This document shows, piece after piece, positions 41,565-52,057 of a stretch of 64,000 nucleotides of DNA; position 1 is the first letter of the stretch, and every line of letters starts with the position of its first letter. The stretch covers positions 248,001 through 312,000 of the forward strand of contig CAJNBS010000001.1 in the NCBI GenBank assembly GCA_905221065.1, given 5' to 3'. This DNA is from a bacterium. GTDB taxonomy: Bacteria > Bacillota > Bacilli > Lactobacillales > Streptococcaceae. A program made the position numbers and the translations under genes. The notes beneath the pieces were generated by a model, which was given only the letters and a program-made list of their open reading frames with translations, made no database searches and had not been told where the DNA came from.

Positions 41565-42848
41565 ATGTCTGTATCATTTGAAAACAAAGAAACAAACCGT
41601 GGTGTCTTGACTTTCACTATCTCTCAAGACCAAATCAAACCAGAATTGGACCGTGTCTTCAACTCAGTGAAGAAATCTCTTAATGTTCCAGGTTTCCGTA
41701 AAGGTCACCTTCCACGTCCTATCTTCGACAAAAAATTTGGTGAAGAGTCACTTTACCAAGACGTTATGAATGCTCTTTTACCAAACGCTTATGAAGCAGC
41801 TGTAAAAGAAGCTGGTCTTGAAGTGGTTGCTCAACCAAAAATTGACGTAACTTCAATGGAAAAAGGTCAAGACTGGGTTATCACTGCTGAAGTCGTTACA
41901 AAACCTGAAGTAAAATTGGGTGACTACAAAAACCTTGAAGTATCAGTTGATGTAGAAAAAGAAGTAACTGACGCTGACGTTGAAGAGCGTATCGAACGCG
42001 AACGCAACAACTTGGCTGAATTGATTATCAAAGAAGCTGCTGCTGAAAACGGCGACACTGTTGTCATCGACTTTGTTGGTTCTATCGACGGTGTTGAATT
42101 TGACGGCGGAAAAGGTGAAAACTTCTCACTTGGACTTGGTTCAGGTCAATTCATCCCTGGTTTCGAAGACCAATTGGTAGGTCACTCAGCTGGTGAAACT
42201 GTTGATGTTATCGTAACATTCCCAGAAGACTACCAAGCAGAAGACCTTGCAGGTAAAGAAGCTAAATTCGTAACAACTATCCACGAAGTAAAAGCTAAAG
42301 AAGTTCCAGCTCTTGACGATGAACTTGCAAAAGACATCGACGAAGAAGTTGAAACACTTGCTGAATTGAGAGAAAAATACCGCAAAGAATTGGCTGCTGC
42401 TAAAGAAGAAGCTTACAAAGATGCCGTTGAAGGTGCAGCAATCGATAAAGCTGTAGAAAATGCTGAAATCGTAGAACTTCCAGAAGAAATGATCCATGAA
42501 GAAGTTCACCGTTCAGTAAATGAATTCCTTGGAAACTTGCAACGTCAAGGTATCAACCCTGACATGTACTTCCAAATCACTGGAACTACTCAAGAAGACC
42601 TTCACAACCAATACCAAGCAGAAGCTGAGTCACGTACTAAGACTAACCTTGTTATCGAAGCAGTTGCTAAAGCTGAAGGATTTGACGCTTCAGAAGAAGA
42701 AATCCAAAAAGAAATTGAGCAATTGGCAACAGACTACAACATGGAAGTTGCTCAAGTACAAAGCTTGCTTTCAGCTGATATGTTGAAACACGATATCACA
42801 ATCAAAAAAGCTGTTGAATTGATTACAAGCACAGCAACAGTTAAATAA
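41565..42848 (+). CDS. tig: Trigger factor
   Basis: This ribosome-associated chaperone and prolyl isomerase folds nascent chains. The 427 aa protein has an N-terminal ribosome-binding domain with [14 protein letters not shown] (about residues 42-55), a FKBP-type PPIase domain (about 150-240) and a helical C-terminal domain. Codon use is strongly optimised for high expression. AAGGAG precedes the ATG. It is followed by a RUP repeat and a bidirectional terminator. Confidence 0.98.
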   Translation: MSVSFENKETNRGVLTFTISQDQIKPELDRVFNSVKKSLNVPGFRKGHLPRPIFDKKFGEESLYQDVMNALLPNAYEAAVKEAGLEVVAQPKIDVTSMEKGQDWVITAEVVTKPEVKLGDYKNLEVSVDVEKEVTDADVEERIERERNNLAELIIKEAAAENGDTVVIDFVGSIDGVEFDGGKGENFSLGLGSGQFIPGFEDQLVGHSAGETVDVIVTFPEDYQAEDLAGKEAKFVTTIHEVKAKEVPALDDELAKDIDEEVETLAELREKYRKELAAAKEEAYKDAVEGAAIDKAVENAEIVELPEEMIHEEVHRSVNEFLGNLQRQGINPDMYFQITGTTQEDLHNQYQAEAESRTKTNLVIEAVAKAEGFDASEEEIQKEIEQLATDYNMEVAQVQSLLSADMLKHDITIKKAVELITSTATVK

Positions 42849-42853
42849 TCTTA

Positions 42854-42956
42854 TACTCTTCGAAAATCAAATTCAAACCACGTCAGCGTCGTCTTACCGT
42901 ACTCAAGTACAGCTTGCGGCTATCTTCCTAGTTTGCTCTTTGATTTTCATTGAGTA
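42854..42956 (+). repeat. RUP element, copy 4
   Basis: About 103 bp from TACTCTTCGAAAATCA to TGATTTTCATTGAGTA, with TA at both ends and the GTACTCAAGTACAG interior. It starts 5 bp after the tig stop codon and precedes the tig/recD2 terminator. Confidence 0.92.
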
Positions 42957-42966
42957 TTAATAAACA

Positions 42967-42994
42967 AAAATCCCACCTGAATTGGTGGGTTTTC
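42967..42994. terminator. Bidirectional terminator between tig and recD2
   Basis: CCCACC and GGTGGG arms around TGAATT, with A-rich DNA on the left and TTTTC on the right. It serves the converging tig and recD2 genes. Confidence 0.82.
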
Positions 42995-43001
42995 TGATGC
43001 A

Positions 43002-45371
43002 CTATTTTCCAAAAATCTCTTTGAGGTCTGCATCTGTAATCCCAATCATAGCGGGGATGCTGGACCAGTTTTCCTCGGTGAGGATGTAGGATTGTTCAGA
43101 GTCACTTGATGTGGCAGTTTCAGAGAAGGCTTGTTTACTTTCTTCAATATTATTTTCAATTAAATCACTGAAGCGTTCAATCAGATAGGTCTTGCGAGCA
43201 GTCCCGATATGCTTGACTGCATAGTCAAAGGCCTGTAATTCGCCAAGAAGGATGAGCTTGCTCTTAGCCCGTGTAATAGCTGTGTAGATGAGATTTCGCT
43301 CCAGCATGCGCTTGCTAGCACTGGTGATGGGCAGGATGACAACAGGAAACTCACTTCCCTGAGACTTATGGATACTCATGGCATAGGCTAGTCGAATCTT
43401 GTACCATTCGTTACGTGGGTAGATGACCTCATTGCCGTCAAAATCAATGACAATTTCGTCTTGTTTCGATTCAGTATATTTGCCGGGAATCAGGTCTGTG
43501 ATAGATCCCAAATCCCCATTAAAGACATTGATTTCAGCATCGTTGACCAAATGAATGACCTTGTCGCCCTTACGATAGTGACACTGGGGAGCCTCAAAAC
43601 TGAGCTGGTCTTTTTGTGGTGGATTGAGGAGGTCTTGCATGAGCTGGTTGATGGCATCAATCCCTGCTGTCCCTCGGTACATGGGAGCCAGAACTTGGAT
43701 ATCACGGGCAGGAATGCCGCTTCTGAGGGCAGCACCTAAGATTTTCTCAATGGTGGCAGGAATATGGCCGCTAGCAATTTCAAAGTAGGAGCGGTCTGCT
43801 TTTTTCTGGGTGAAATCAGCTGGCAAGATACCCTGTCGAATCTGACTAGCTAGGGTGACGATGGTTGATTCTTCACTTTGTCGGTAAATTTTTTCCAAGC
43901 GAGTCTGAGGAATCAAAGGAATATGAAGCAGGTCCGCTAGAACCTGTCCGGGACTGACAGACGGTAGCTGGTCGCTGTCTCCCACGATGAGGATTTTACT
44001 GTTAGAAGAGATGTTGGAGAAGAGTTGATTGGCCAGCCAAGTATCGACCATAGAAAATTCGTCCACGATGATAAAATCGGCATCCAGGTAATCTTCCAGA
44101 TGACTGGTATCATCGTCACCTGTCATTCCCAAATGGCGGTGTATGGTCGCGCTAGGCAAGCCTGTTAATTCATTCATACGCCGAGCTGCTCGGCCAGTTG
44201 GAGCAGCAAGAAGAATCGGCAGGTTGCTTTTTTTCCTGAAGTCGAGTCCTTCTAAAAGGGCATAAACAGCGATAATCCCATTGATAACAGTCGTCTTACC
44301 AGTACCGGGCCCACCTGTCAGGATAAAGACCTTGTTCTGGATAGCGTCACAGATCGCCTGTTTTTGAATGCTATCATACTCAATCCCCAGTTCTTGCTCG
44401 ACAGTAGCGATATGTTTTTGAATGGTTTCCATATCTTGGCTCTTCTGTTTTCCTTTTTCAAGGATACGAACCAAGTGACTACGGATACCTTCCTCAGCAA
44501 AAAAGAGGCTATTGTCGAAGATTTTGGTATCAATCTGCTGAACCTTGTCTTCTTCAATGAGGTAGGAGAGTTCTTGGGCCACTTGGCTGGGATCTAGTTC
44601 CACAGGACGGGAAGACTCAAGGAGAGTAAGGGTTTGCTCAAGCAAATCTCGTGCTTCAACATAGGTATCCCCTGTTTCCATACAGGCCTGAAAAAGACTA
44701 TGAACTAGACCAGCGCGGAAGCGTTCAGGAGCCTGACTTTCGATGCCTAGTTCTTCCGCTAGTTGGTCAGCAATGGTAAAGCCCAAACCCTTGATATCCT
44801 CAACCAGTTGGTAGGGATAATTTTCAACCACGTCAAGGGTTTCTTCCTTGTAAAAGTCTTGAATTTGAAAGGCTAATTTATTGGGAATGCCGTAGTTGGC
44901 TAGTTTGGCCAAAACCATCTCCGTTCCGTAGTTGAGACGAAGAGTGGAGACGAAAGCCTCGCGATTTTTGGCAGATAGTCCTGATATGCCTTCTAACTTT
45001 TCGGGGTGTTGCAGAATTTCGTCAATGGTATTGTCGCCATAGGTGTCCACGATTTTCTGAGCTGTCTTGAGACCAATTCCCTTGAAATGGCTACTTGAAA
45101 AGTACTTAACCAGCCCCTTGCTAGTTGGTTTTGCACGTTCATAACGGCTGATTTGCAGTTGTTCCCCATACTTGGAGTGCTGGACAATTTGTCCCCAAAA
45201 AGTATAGTCTTCTCCCTCAATCACATCAGACATAGTACCAGTGACAATGATTTCAAAATCATCAAAATCCTCTGCGTCCGTATCTTCGATTTCTAGGAGG
45301 AGGATGCGGTAAAAATTGCTGGGATTTTCAAAAATAATCCGTTCAATGGTTCCTGAAAAATAAACTTCCAT
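43002..45371 (-). CDS. recD2: RecD2-type DNA helicase
   Basis: A 5'-3' superfamily 1B helicase involved in DNA repair and recombination, without RecB or RecC partners. The 789 aa protein has an N-terminal OB/HhH-like region (FKGIGLKTAQKIVD, GLGFTIADQLAEELG). The helicase core has Walker A GGPGTGKTT (about residues 353-361), Walker B VDEFSM and the C-terminal AMSIHKSQGSEFP. I chose the second ATG because AAAGGA lies six bases upstream, dropping five residues. It is transcribed toward tig. Confidence 0.94.
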   Translation of the reverse strand: MEVYFSGTIERIIFENPSNFYRILLLEIEDTDAEDFDDFEIIVTGTMSDVIEGEDYTFWGQIVQHSKYGEQLQISRYERAKPTSKGLVKYFSSSHFKGIGLKTAQKIVDTYGDNTIDEILQHPEKLEGISGLSAKNREAFVSTLRLNYGTEMVLAKLANYGIPNKLAFQIQDFYKEETLDVVENYPYQLVEDIKGLGFTIADQLAEELGIESQAPERFRAGLVHSLFQACMETGDTYVEARDLLEQTLTLLESSRPVELDPSQVAQELSYLIEEDKVQQIDTKIFDNSLFFAEEGIRSHLVRILEKGKQKSQDMETIQKHIATVEQELGIEYDSIQKQAICDAIQNKVFILTGGPGTGKTTVINGIIAVYALLEGLDFRKKSNLPILLAAPTGRAARRMNELTGLPSATIHRHLGMTGDDDTSHLEDYLDADFIIVDEFSMVDTWLANQLFSNISSNSKILIVGDSDQLPSVSPGQVLADLLHIPLIPQTRLEKIYRQSEESTIVTLASQIRQGILPADFTQKKADRSYFEIASGHIPATIEKILGAALRSGIPARDIQVLAPMYRGTAGIDAINQLMQDLLNPPQKDQLSFEAPQCHYRKGDKVIHLVNDAEINVFNGDLGSITDLIPGKYTESKQDEIVIDFDGNEVIYPRNEWYKIRLAYAMSIHKSQGSEFPVVILPITSASKRMLERNLIYTAITRAKSKLILLGELQAFDYAVKHIGTARKTYLIERFSDLIENNIEESKQAFSETATSSDSEQSYILTEENWSSIPAMIGITDADLKEIFGK

Positions 45372-45449
45372 AAAATTCCTTTGCATGAATAGGTGAGAGT
45401 TGGGGTTGTTTTTACTATAATTAATAAACGATCCCTTCTCACGATAGAA

Positions 45450-45488
45450 GAAGAGGCTGAGATTGTTGATTCTCGGCCTCTTCGATTT
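45450..45488 (-). terminator. lepB terminator
   Basis: Read on the minus strand, GAAGAGGC and GCCTCTTC form a perfect 8-bp stem with additional GAGA/TCTC pairing inside, just after the lepB stop codon, followed by TTCT. The 120 bp between recD2 and lepB hold nothing else clear. Confidence 0.75.
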
Positions 45489-45489
45489 C

Positions 45490-46104
45490 TTAAAATGTTC
45501 CGATACGGGTGATTGGCCAGAAGCGGAATTTAGCTTCCCCTGTGATATCTTTTGCTTTAAAAGTACCTACGTGGCGGCTGTCGCTCGAAACCAAGCGGTC
45601 ATCTCCGAGGAGAAGGTACTCTCCTTCTGGAACAGTAAAGCTAAAGTTGGTGTTGTAGTTGACATCAACTGTGAAGGCTTGAGCTTTTTGAGCGATGCTT
45701 CTAAAGAAAGTTCCTTTATTTCCTTCAAACCCCTTGCCTGAGTAGGTGCTTTGGAGTTTGTCGTCCTTAAAGCGTTTGATGTAATCTGCTAGATAAGGCT
45801 CATCTGTCTCTTTGTCATTGATGTAAAGTTTATCGTTTTCGTAACGGATAGTATCGCCAGGCATTCCAATCACGCGCTTGACGATGTCCTTATTACCATC
45901 TTCCTCATGGGCAACCACGATATCAAAACGGTCAATAGGAAGGTGCTTAACAACAAAGAGGATTTCGCCATCCGCTAGGGTAGGATCCATAGAATGGCCT
46001 TCTACGCGGACATTACTCCAAAAAAAGATACGACTTAAAGCTAGTAATGACAGAATTAGGAGGAACAATCCCCACTCTTTTAAGAAATTTTTAAATGAAT
46101 TCAT
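45490..46104 (-). CDS. lepB: Signal peptidase I
   Basis: LepB removes signal peptides from exported proteins at the membrane surface. The 204 aa protein has one N-terminal transmembrane helix (about residues 11-29), the catalytic Ser38 in GHSMDPT, Lys76 in the KRVIG box, and the C-terminal GDDRLVSSDSR signature (about residues 168-178). It lies 3 bp downstream of rnhC, so the two are co-transcribed. Confidence 0.97.
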   Translation of the reverse strand: MNSFKNFLKEWGLFLLILSLLALSRIFFWSNVRVEGHSMDPTLADGEILFVVKHLPIDRFDIVVAHEEDGNKDIVKRVIGMPGDTIRYENDKLYINDKETDEPYLADYIKRFKDDKLQSTYSGKGFEGNKGTFFRSIAQKAQAFTVDVNYNTNFSFTVPEGEYLLLGDDRLVSSDSRHVGTFKAKDITGEAKFRFWPITRIGTF

Positions 46105-46107
46105 AAC

Positions 46108-46989
46108 TTACCTTTCTAAGCGTTTTTTCGCTTTTTCAGTATTTTTAAAGTGCAGTTTGGCGCAGAAGCTGAGTCCCTGCATACCATAGGCCTGCAAAAT
46201 CTGGCTAGCCACCTTGTCAGAAGCTGTACCAGCTCCACTTGGAAGCTGATAGCCCAGTTCTCGTCCTAGATTTTCAAGATTTTCCAGAAAGAGATCACGC
46301 GCGATGATAGAAGAAACTGCGACGGCCAAGTATTTGCCCTCAGCCTTTTCTTCTAAGCTGATAGGATTACTGAAACGATTGGCCTCTTGTGCCAAGTATT
46401 TGTCATAATTTTTAGCACTGGTAAAGGCATCAATCACAATTTTCTCAGGCTGAACACCTTTTTGAAGGAGGAGATAGATAGCCTGATTATGGAGGGCAAC
46501 CTTAACCGAAACAGCGTTGTAGCGGTCTCCGATGACCTCATTGTACTTGCTTGGTGAGAGAAGCAGTGCCTGGTGCTGGATTTTTTCCTTGAGGATAGGG
46601 GCAATATGACGAATCTTTTGGTCGGTCAGAGTCTTAGAATCCCCCACACCGAGTTTTCGCAAGAAGTCATGCTGGTCCGGTGTGACAAAGGAAGCCACGA
46701 CAGCCAGCCCACCAAAGTAGGAACCATTTCCCACCTCATCTGTCCCAATCAAAGGGAAATTTTGTCCCCTGTTTTCCTCTACAACTTGATAGCCAAAGAA
46801 ACTAGCATATTTCTCAGCTCCTTCACCCTGAAGCAAGACCTTTCCAGAAGTATAGATAGAAGCCGTTGCTTGAGGTAGTCGCAAAAAGTAGCGAATATAG
46901 GGATTCTTGCTGGGAGCTAGACTAGTTTGGTAGTGTTCAAGAAAAGTCTGAATCTCCTTTTCACTTGGTGTGAGTGTTATACTTGCCAT
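46108..46989 (-). CDS. rnhC: Ribonuclease HIII
   Basis: RNase HIII degrades RNA in RNA-DNA hybrids. The 293 aa protein has the N-terminal TBP-like substrate-binding domain (residues 1-85) and the RNase H2-like fold beginning with [13 protein letters not shown] (about residues 92-104), which supplies the first acidic residues. Downstream are the [11 protein letters not shown] and [13 protein letters not shown] segments. It is divergent from zapA. A possible minus-strand -10, TACAAT with an upstream TG, lies at 46997-47002. Confidence 0.96.
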   Translation of the reverse strand: MASITLTPSEKEIQTFLEHYQTSLAPSKNPYIRYFLRLPQATASIYTSGKVLLQGEGAEKYASFFGYQVVEENRGQNFPLIGTDEVGNGSYFGGLAVVASFVTPDQHDFLRKLGVGDSKTLTDQKIRHIAPILKEKIQHQALLLSPSKYNEVIGDRYNAVSVKVALHNQAIYLLLQKGVQPEKIVIDAFTSAKNYDKYLAQEANRFSNPISLEEKAEGKYLAVAVSSIIARDLFLENLENLGRELGYQLPSGAGTASDKVASQILQAYGMQGLSFCAKLHFKNTEKAKKRLER

Positions 46990-47029
46990 AGTTTCTATTG
47001 TACCACAAAAGCAGGCAAATTTGTAAAAA

Positions 47030-47058
47030 CTGACAAAGTTAGCGAATTTTGGTATAAT
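47030..47058 (+). promoter_or_regulatory. zapA-cvpA promoter
   Basis: CTGACA (47030-47035) and TATAAT (47053-47058), 17 bp apart, with an extended TGG before the -10. It ends 17 bp before the zapA ATG. Confidence 0.82.
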
Positions 47059-47075
47059 ATCGTGAGGTGAATTTT

Positions 47076-47378
47076 ATGGCAAATCTAAATCGATTCAAAT
47101 TTACATTCGGAAAAAAATCATTAACCTTGACAAGCGAACATGATAACCTTTTTATGGAGGAAATCGCTAAGGTTGCGACAGAAAAATACCAAGCAATTAA
47201 AGAACAAATGCCTAGTGCAGATGATGAAACGATTGCTCTTTTGTTGGCAGTCAACTGTTTGTCAACGCAACTCAGCCGTGAGATTGAATTTGATGATAAG
47301 GAGCAAGAGTTAGAAGAACTCCGTCACAAGCTTGTGACATGCAAGCAAGAACAGAGCAAGATTGAGGATTCCTTATGA
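47076..47378 (+). CDS. zapA: Cell division protein ZapA
   Basis: ZapA binds and bundles FtsZ at the division ring. The 100 aa protein has the small globular N-terminal domain (NRFKFTFGKKSLTLTSEHDN) followed by a long C-terminal coiled coil (about residues 60-100, EQELEELRHKL). The ATG at 47076 has GAGGTG six bases upstream. An ATG three codons earlier overlaps that site. It overlaps cvpA by 4 bp. Confidence 0.9.
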   Translation: MANLNRFKFTFGKKSLTLTSEHDNLFMEEIAKVATEKYQAIKEQMPSADDETIALLLAVNCLSTQLSREIEFDDKEQELEELRHKLVTCKQEQSKIEDSL

Positions 47379-47923
47379 TTTCACTCCTTCTTCTATTGGT
47401 CTTGGCTTGGGGATTTTATATCGGCTATCGGAGAGGCCTGCTCTTACAAGTTTATTACCTGATTTCAGCCATGGCTTCGGCTTTTGTGGCTGGCCAGTTT
47501 TACAAGGGGCTTGGAGAACAATTCCATTTACTGCTCCCTTATGCAAATCCGCAGGAAGGTCAGGGGACTTTCTTCTTCCCATCGGATCAACTCTTTCAGT
47601 TGGATAAGGTTTTTTATGCAGGTATTGGCTACTTGCTTGTATTTGGGATTGTCTATAGCATCGGTCGGTTGCTTGGTCTCTTGTTACACTTACTTCCTAG
47701 TAAAAAACTGGGTGGCAAGTTGTTCCAAGTTTCAGCAGGTATCTTGTCCATGTTGGTGACCTTATTTGTCTTGCAAATGGCCTTGACCATACTAGCAACG
47801 ATTCCCATGGCAGCTATACAAAATCCTCTTGAAAAGAGTATCGTCGCAAAACACATCATCCAGAGTATACCAGTAACAACCAGTTGGCTCAAACAAATCT
47901 GGGTGACAAATTTAATCGGATAA
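47375..47923 (+). CDS. cvpA: CvpA-family membrane protein
   Basis: The 182 aa protein has four predicted transmembrane helices and belongs to the CvpA (colicin V production protein) family. The family is often next to zapA and mutS2 in Firmicutes, and its molecular role is unclear. The N-terminal GFYIGYRRGLLLQVYYL segment and GRLLGLLLHLLP are recognisable. It is co-translated with zapA through a 4-bp overlap and ends at a terminator before mutS2. Confidence 0.85.
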   Translation: MISLLLLLVLAWGFYIGYRRGLLLQVYYLISAMASAFVAGQFYKGLGEQFHLLLPYANPQEGQGTFFFPSDQLFQLDKVFYAGIGYLLVFGIVYSIGRLLGLLLHLLPSKKLGGKLFQVSAGILSMLVTLFVLQMALTILATIPMAAIQNPLEKSIVAKHIIQSIPVTTSWLKQIWVTNLIG

Positions 47924-47953
47924 AAAGGGCAGGATTTTTCCTAGCCCTTTGTT
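47922..47953 (+). terminator. cvpA terminator
   Basis: AAAGGGC and GCCCTTT arms around a 13-base loop, followed by GTTT. Partly overlaps the cvpA stop codon. Confidence 0.7.
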
Positions 47954-48025
47954 TACAGATTGACTAGAATCTATCAGAATGTAAAAAGCTAATACACCTA
48001 GACATTCAAAGACAAGGAAATAAAG

Positions 48026-50362
48026 ATGAACAAGAAAATATTAGAAACATTAGAGTTCAATAAGGTCAAGGCCTTGTTTGAACCCCATTTGTTGACCGAG
48101 CAGGGCTTGGAGCAATTGAGACAGCTGGCTCCGACTGCCAAAGCAGATAAAATCAAACAGGCTTTTGCTGAGATGAAGGAAATGCAGGCTCTCTTTGTCG
48201 AGCAACCGCATTTTACCATTCTCGCAACCAAGGAAATTGCAGGAGTCTGCAAGCGCTTGGAGATGGGAGCGGACCTCAATATCGAGGAGTTCCTACTCTT
48301 GAAGCGCGTACTTCTGTCTAGCCGAGAACTGCAAAGTTTTTATGCCAATCTGGGAAATGTCAGCTTGGAAGAATTAGCCCTCTGGTTTGAGAAGTTACAC
48401 GATTTTCCGCAATTACAAGGAAATCTTCAGGCCTTTAATGATGCAGGTTTCATTGAAAATTTCGCCAGTGAAGAATTGGCGCGAATCCGTCGAAAAATCC
48501 ATGATAGCGAGAGTCAGGTACGCGACGTTTTACAAGATTTGCTCAAGCAAAAAGCGCAGATGTTGACGGAAGGGATTGTAGCTAGCAGAAATGGCCGTCA
48601 GGTTTTACCAGTCAAAAACACCTATCGCAATAAGATTGCAGGTGTTGTTCATGATATTTCTGCTAGTGGAAATACCGTCTATATTGAACCCCGTGAAGTG
48701 GTCAAACTGAGCGAAGAAATTGCCAGTTTACGAGCAGATGAGCGCTATGAAATGCTTCGAATACTCCAAGAAATTTCTGAACGTGTCCGCCCTCATGCGG
48801 CTGAGATCGCTAACGATGCTTGGATTATCGGCCATCTAGACTTGATTCGTGCCAAGGTCCGCTTTATCCAAGAAAGACAAGCAGTCGTGCCTCAGCTGTC
48901 AGAAAATCAAGAGATTCAACTGCTCCATGTCTGCCATCCTTTGGTCAAAAATGCCGTTGCAAATGATGTCCATTTTGGACAAGATTTAACAGCCATTGTC
49001 ATTACAGGTCCCAATACAGGTGGTAAGACCATCATGCTTAAAACTCTGGGTTTGACGCAGGTTATGGCCCAGTCTGGTTTACCGATTTTAGCAGACAAGG
49101 GAAGTCGTGTTGGTATTTTTGAAGAAATCTTTGCTGATATTGGGGATGAGCAATCTATTGAGCAGAGCTTGTCTACCTTCTCTAGCCACATGACCAATAT
49201 CGTGGATATTCTTGGCAAGGTTAATCAACATTCACTTCTACTCTTGGATGAGTTGGGGGCTGGTACAGATCCTCAAGAAGGAGCTGCCCTTGCCATGGCT
49301 ATTCTAGAGGATCTTCGCCTACGTCAAGTCAAGACCATGGCGACGACCCACTATCCGGAACTCAAAGCTTATGGTATCGAGACAGCCTTTGTGCAAAATG
49401 CTAGCATGGAGTTTGATACTGCGACTCTTCGCCCGACCTATCGCTTTATGCAGGGCGTTCCTGGTCGAAGCAATGCCTTCGAAATCGCCAAACGTCTAGG
49501 ACTATCTGAAGTCATCGTAGGAGATGCTAGTCAGCAAGTCGATCAGGACAATGATGTTAACCGTATCATTGAACAACTGGAAGAGCAGACGCTAGAGAGT
49601 CGCAAACGCTTGGACAATATCCGTGAGGTGGAGCAAGAAAATCTCAAGATGAACCGTGCTCTCAAAAAACTTTACAATGAGCTCAATCGTGAAAAGGAAA
49701 CCGAGCTTAACAAGGCGCGTGAACAGGCTGCTGAGATTGTGGACATGGCCCTGAGTGAAAGTGATCAGATTCTTAAGAATCTCCATAGTAAATCTCAACT
49801 CAAACCCCATGAAATCATTGAAGCCAAGGCCAAGTTGAAAAAATTGGCTCCTGAAAAAGTGGACTTGTCTAAAAACAAGGTCCTTCAAAAGGCTAAGAAA
49901 AAGCGAGCTCCAAAGGTGGGAGATGATATCGTGGTTCTCAGTTATGGACAGCGTGGTACCTTGACCAGTCAACTTAAGGACGGCCGCTGGGAAGCCCAAG
50001 TTGGCTTGATCAAGATGACCTTGGAAGAAAAAGAATTTGACCTTGTTCAAGCCCAGCAAGAAAAGCAAGTCAAAAAGAAACAAGTCAATGTTGTGAAACG
50101 AACTTCTGGACGAGGACCTCAAGCTAGACTGGATCTTCGAGGCAAACGCTATGAAGAAGCCATGAATGAGCTAGATGCCTTTATCGACCAAGCCTTGCTT
50201 AACAATATGGCCCAAGTTGATATCATCCATGGTATCGGAACAGGTGTCATCCGTGAAGGAGTCACCAAATACCTACAAAGAAACAAACATGTCAAGACTT
50301 TTGGCTATGCCCCACAAAATGCAGGAGGCAGTGGTGCGACTATTGTGACTTTTAAAGGATAG
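48026..50362 (+). CDS. mutS2: MutS2 ATPase/endonuclease
   Basis: MutS2 acts on branched DNA and collided ribosomes rather than in classical mismatch repair. The 778 aa length is standard. It has a clamp/core region, an ATPase domain with Walker A GPNTGGKT at residues 328-335, [14 protein letters not shown] and [10 protein letters not shown] long coiled coil (about 510-620) and a C-terminal Smr nuclease domain (about 705-778, with [11 protein letters not shown] and HGIGTG) follow. AAGGAAA precedes the ATG. Confidence 0.97.
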   Translation: MNKKILETLEFNKVKALFEPHLLTEQGLEQLRQLAPTAKADKIKQAFAEMKEMQALFVEQPHFTILATKEIAGVCKRLEMGADLNIEEFLLLKRVLLSSRELQSFYANLGNVSLEELALWFEKLHDFPQLQGNLQAFNDAGFIENFASEELARIRRKIHDSESQVRDVLQDLLKQKAQMLTEGIVASRNGRQVLPVKNTYRNKIAGVVHDISASGNTVYIEPREVVKLSEEIASLRADERYEMLRILQEISERVRPHAAEIANDAWIIGHLDLIRAKVRFIQERQAVVPQLSENQEIQLLHVCHPLVKNAVANDVHFGQDLTAIVITGPNTGGKTIMLKTLGLTQVMAQSGLPILADKGSRVGIFEEIFADIGDEQSIEQSLSTFSSHMTNIVDILGKVNQHSLLLLDELGAGTDPQEGAALAMAILEDLRLRQVKTMATTHYPELKAYGIETAFVQNASMEFDTATLRPTYRFMQGVPGRSNAFEIAKRLGLSEVIVGDASQQVDQDNDVNRIIEQLEEQTLESRKRLDNIREVEQENLKMNRALKKLYNELNREKETELNKAREQAAEIVDMALSESDQILKNLHSKSQLKPHEIIEAKAKLKKLAPEKVDLSKNKVLQKAKKKRAPKVGDDIVVLSYGQRGTLTSQLKDGRWEAQVGLIKMTLEEKEFDLVQAQQEKQVKKKQVNVVKRTSGRGPQARLDLRGKRYEEAMNELDAFIDQALLNNMAQVDIIHGIGTGVIREGVTKYLQRNKHVKTFGYAPQNAGGSGATIVTFKG

Positions 50363-50420
50363 AAGTATTCCGGGTTTTATACAGTAAAAACTGTTGAATT
50401 AAGTTTTACTAATAAACACA

Positions 50421-50449
50421 TTGACAAAAGCCAACATTTTTTGTAAAAT
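50421..50449 (+). promoter_or_regulatory. Promoter of the glycine-riboswitch transcript
   Basis: TTGACA (50421-50426) and TAAAAT (50444-50449), spaced 17 bp, upstream of the riboswitch aptamer. Confidence 0.85.
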
Positions 50450-50484
50450 AAAAATCAATTAAATACCAACACCGAATGAAGTTT

Positions 50485-50610
50485 AATAGAAGTGGGGAAT
50501 CGTTTGATTTTCCATGACTGTAAATGGACGGAACTCTGGAGAGACCGTAAAGGCACCGAAGGGGCAAGGCAGGCAACTGCTCAAACTCTCAGGTAAAAGG
50601 ACAGAGCTAT
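50485..50610 (+). ncRNA. Glycine riboswitch aptamer
   Basis: The conserved aptamer core is clear: GAACTCTGGAGAGACC (50531-50546), then CACCGAAGGGGCAAG, CAAACTCTCAGGTAAAAGGACAGAGC split near 50583-50607. The sequence upstream of the core is shorter than a full second aptamer, so this looks like a single-aptamer form. It should sense glycine and control the downstream symporter gene. The 342 bp between mutS2 and that gene are filled by promoter, aptamer and terminator. Confidence 0.9.
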
Positions 50611-50645
50611 GATAGACAGCTTTTTAGCATTTATCTAAGCATTCC

Positions 50646-50680
50646 AGAGTACATGTATCTTGCATGTGCTCTTTCTTTTG
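50646..50680 (+). terminator. Riboswitch expression-platform hairpin
   Basis: AGAGTACATG and CATGTGCTCT form a stem around a short loop, followed by TTCTTTT, between the aptamer and the start codon. It probably terminates transcription in one ligand state. Confidence 0.7.
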
Positions 50681-50704
50681 GGGTTGAAAAGATAGGAGAA
50701 TAGA

Positions 50705-52027
50705 ATGTTAGAATTGCTTAAATCAATTGATGCTTTTGCTTGGGGACCACCCCTCTTGATTTTATTGGTCGGAACAGGAATTTACCTAACTGCTCGTTTG
50801 GGGCTTTTACAGGTTTTACGTCTGCCCAAGGCCTTCCAGCTTATTTTTACCAAGGATAAGGGGCATGGCGATGTATCCAGCTTTGCGGCACTGTGTACGG
50901 CCCTCGCAGCCACAGTTGGTACGGGAAATATTATCGGGGTGGCGACGGCTATCAAGGTCGGTGGCCCAGGAGCCCTCTTTTGGATGTGGGTGGCCGCTTT
51001 CTTTGGAATGGCTACCAAGTATGCGGAAGGACTCTTGGCGATCAAATACCGCACCAAGGACGACCATGGTGCAGTAGCGGGAGGGCCTATGCACTATATC
51101 CTTCTAGGGATGGGAGAAAAGTGGCGACCACTTGCCATCTTCTTTGCTCTGGCAGGTGTCTTAGTAGCTTTGTTAGGAATCGGAACCTTCACCCAAGTCA
51201 ACTCGATTACAGAATCTATCCAAAATACAACGACTATTTCGCCAGCTATCACAGCTCTCGTTTTGTCTGTCTTAGTAGCAATTGCAGTCTTTGGCGGACT
51301 TAAGTCTATTTCAAAGGTTTCAACTACTGTTGTTCCTTTTATGGCTATCATCTATATTCTAGGAACTCTTACAGTTATTTTCTTTAATATCGGGAAACTC
51401 CCAGCTACAATCGCTTTAATCTTGACATCAGCCTTTAGTCCAGTTGCTGCGGTAGGTGGCTTTGCCGGTGCCAGCATTCGAATGGCTATTCAAAATGGTG
51501 TGGCGCGTGGTGTGTTTTCAAATGAGTCTGGTCTAGGTTCAGCTCCTATTGCAGCTGCGGCTGCTAAGACAAACGAACCAGTAGAGCAAGGTTTGATTTC
51601 CATGACAGGAACCTTTATTGATACCCTCATCATCTGTACTCTAACTGGTTTGACCATCTTGGTAACTGGGGTTTGGAGTGGTGATTTGAATGGGGTTGCT
51701 TTGACTCAGTCAGCCTTTTCAACGGTCTTTTCACACTTTGGGCCTGCCCTTTTGACCATCTTCCTTGTGCTCTTTGCCTTCACGACGATTTTAGGTTGGA
51801 ACTACTACGGAGAACGCTGTTTCGAGTTCCTCTTTGGGGTTCGTTTTATCTGGCTTTACCGTGTGGTCTTTGTGCTCATGGTCTTGCTGGGAGGATTTAT
51901 CGAGTTGGATATGGTTTGGATTATCGCAGATATCGTCAACGCCTTGATGGCTCTGCCAAACTTGATTGCCCTCTTAGTCTTGTCGCCAGTCGTCATTGCT
52001 GAGACTAAAAAGTATTTTGATAAATAA
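50705..52027 (+). CDS. Sodium/alanine-glycine symporter (AGCS family)
   Basis: The 440 aa polytopic protein has about ten to eleven helices and the family signature GTGNIIGVATAIKVGGPGA (about residues 75-93). It also has FAGASIRMAIQNGVARGVFSNESG split around residues 255-278. It imports alanine or glycine with sodium. The glycine riboswitch directly upstream points to glycine as a physiological substrate. AGGAGA lies before the ATG. A strong hairpin terminator follows. Confidence 0.94.
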   Translation: MLELLKSIDAFAWGPPLLILLVGTGIYLTARLGLLQVLRLPKAFQLIFTKDKGHGDVSSFAALCTALAATVGTGNIIGVATAIKVGGPGALFWMWVAAFFGMATKYAEGLLAIKYRTKDDHGAVAGGPMHYILLGMGEKWRPLAIFFALAGVLVALLGIGTFTQVNSITESIQNTTTISPAITALVLSVLVAIAVFGGLKSISKVSTTVVPFMAIIYILGTLTVIFFNIGKLPATIALILTSAFSPVAAVGGFAGASIRMAIQNGVARGVFSNESGLGSAPIAAAAAKTNEPVEQGLISMTGTFIDTLIICTLTGLTILVTGVWSGDLNGVALTQSAFSTVFSHFGPALLTIFLVLFAFTTILGWNYYGERCFEFLFGVRFIWLYRVVFVLMVLLGGFIELDMVWIIADIVNALMALPNLIALLVLSPVVIAETKKYFDK

Positions 52028-52028
52028 T

Positions 52029-52057
52029 GGAATCACACACCGCGTGTGATTTTTTTA
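52029..52057 (+). terminator. Symporter gene terminator
   Basis: AATCACAC and GTGTGATT arms around ACCGC, followed by seven T. Confidence 0.9.

Noticed and set aside
42186..42509. Minus-strand ORF of 107 codons inside tig
   Set aside because: It is rich in Phe and Ser as expected from the complement of a highly biased acidic gene. There is no start signal.
50893..51303. Alternative-frame ORF of 136 codons inside the symporter gene
   Set aside because: It is a shadow of the well-supported AGCS gene with no ribosome site.
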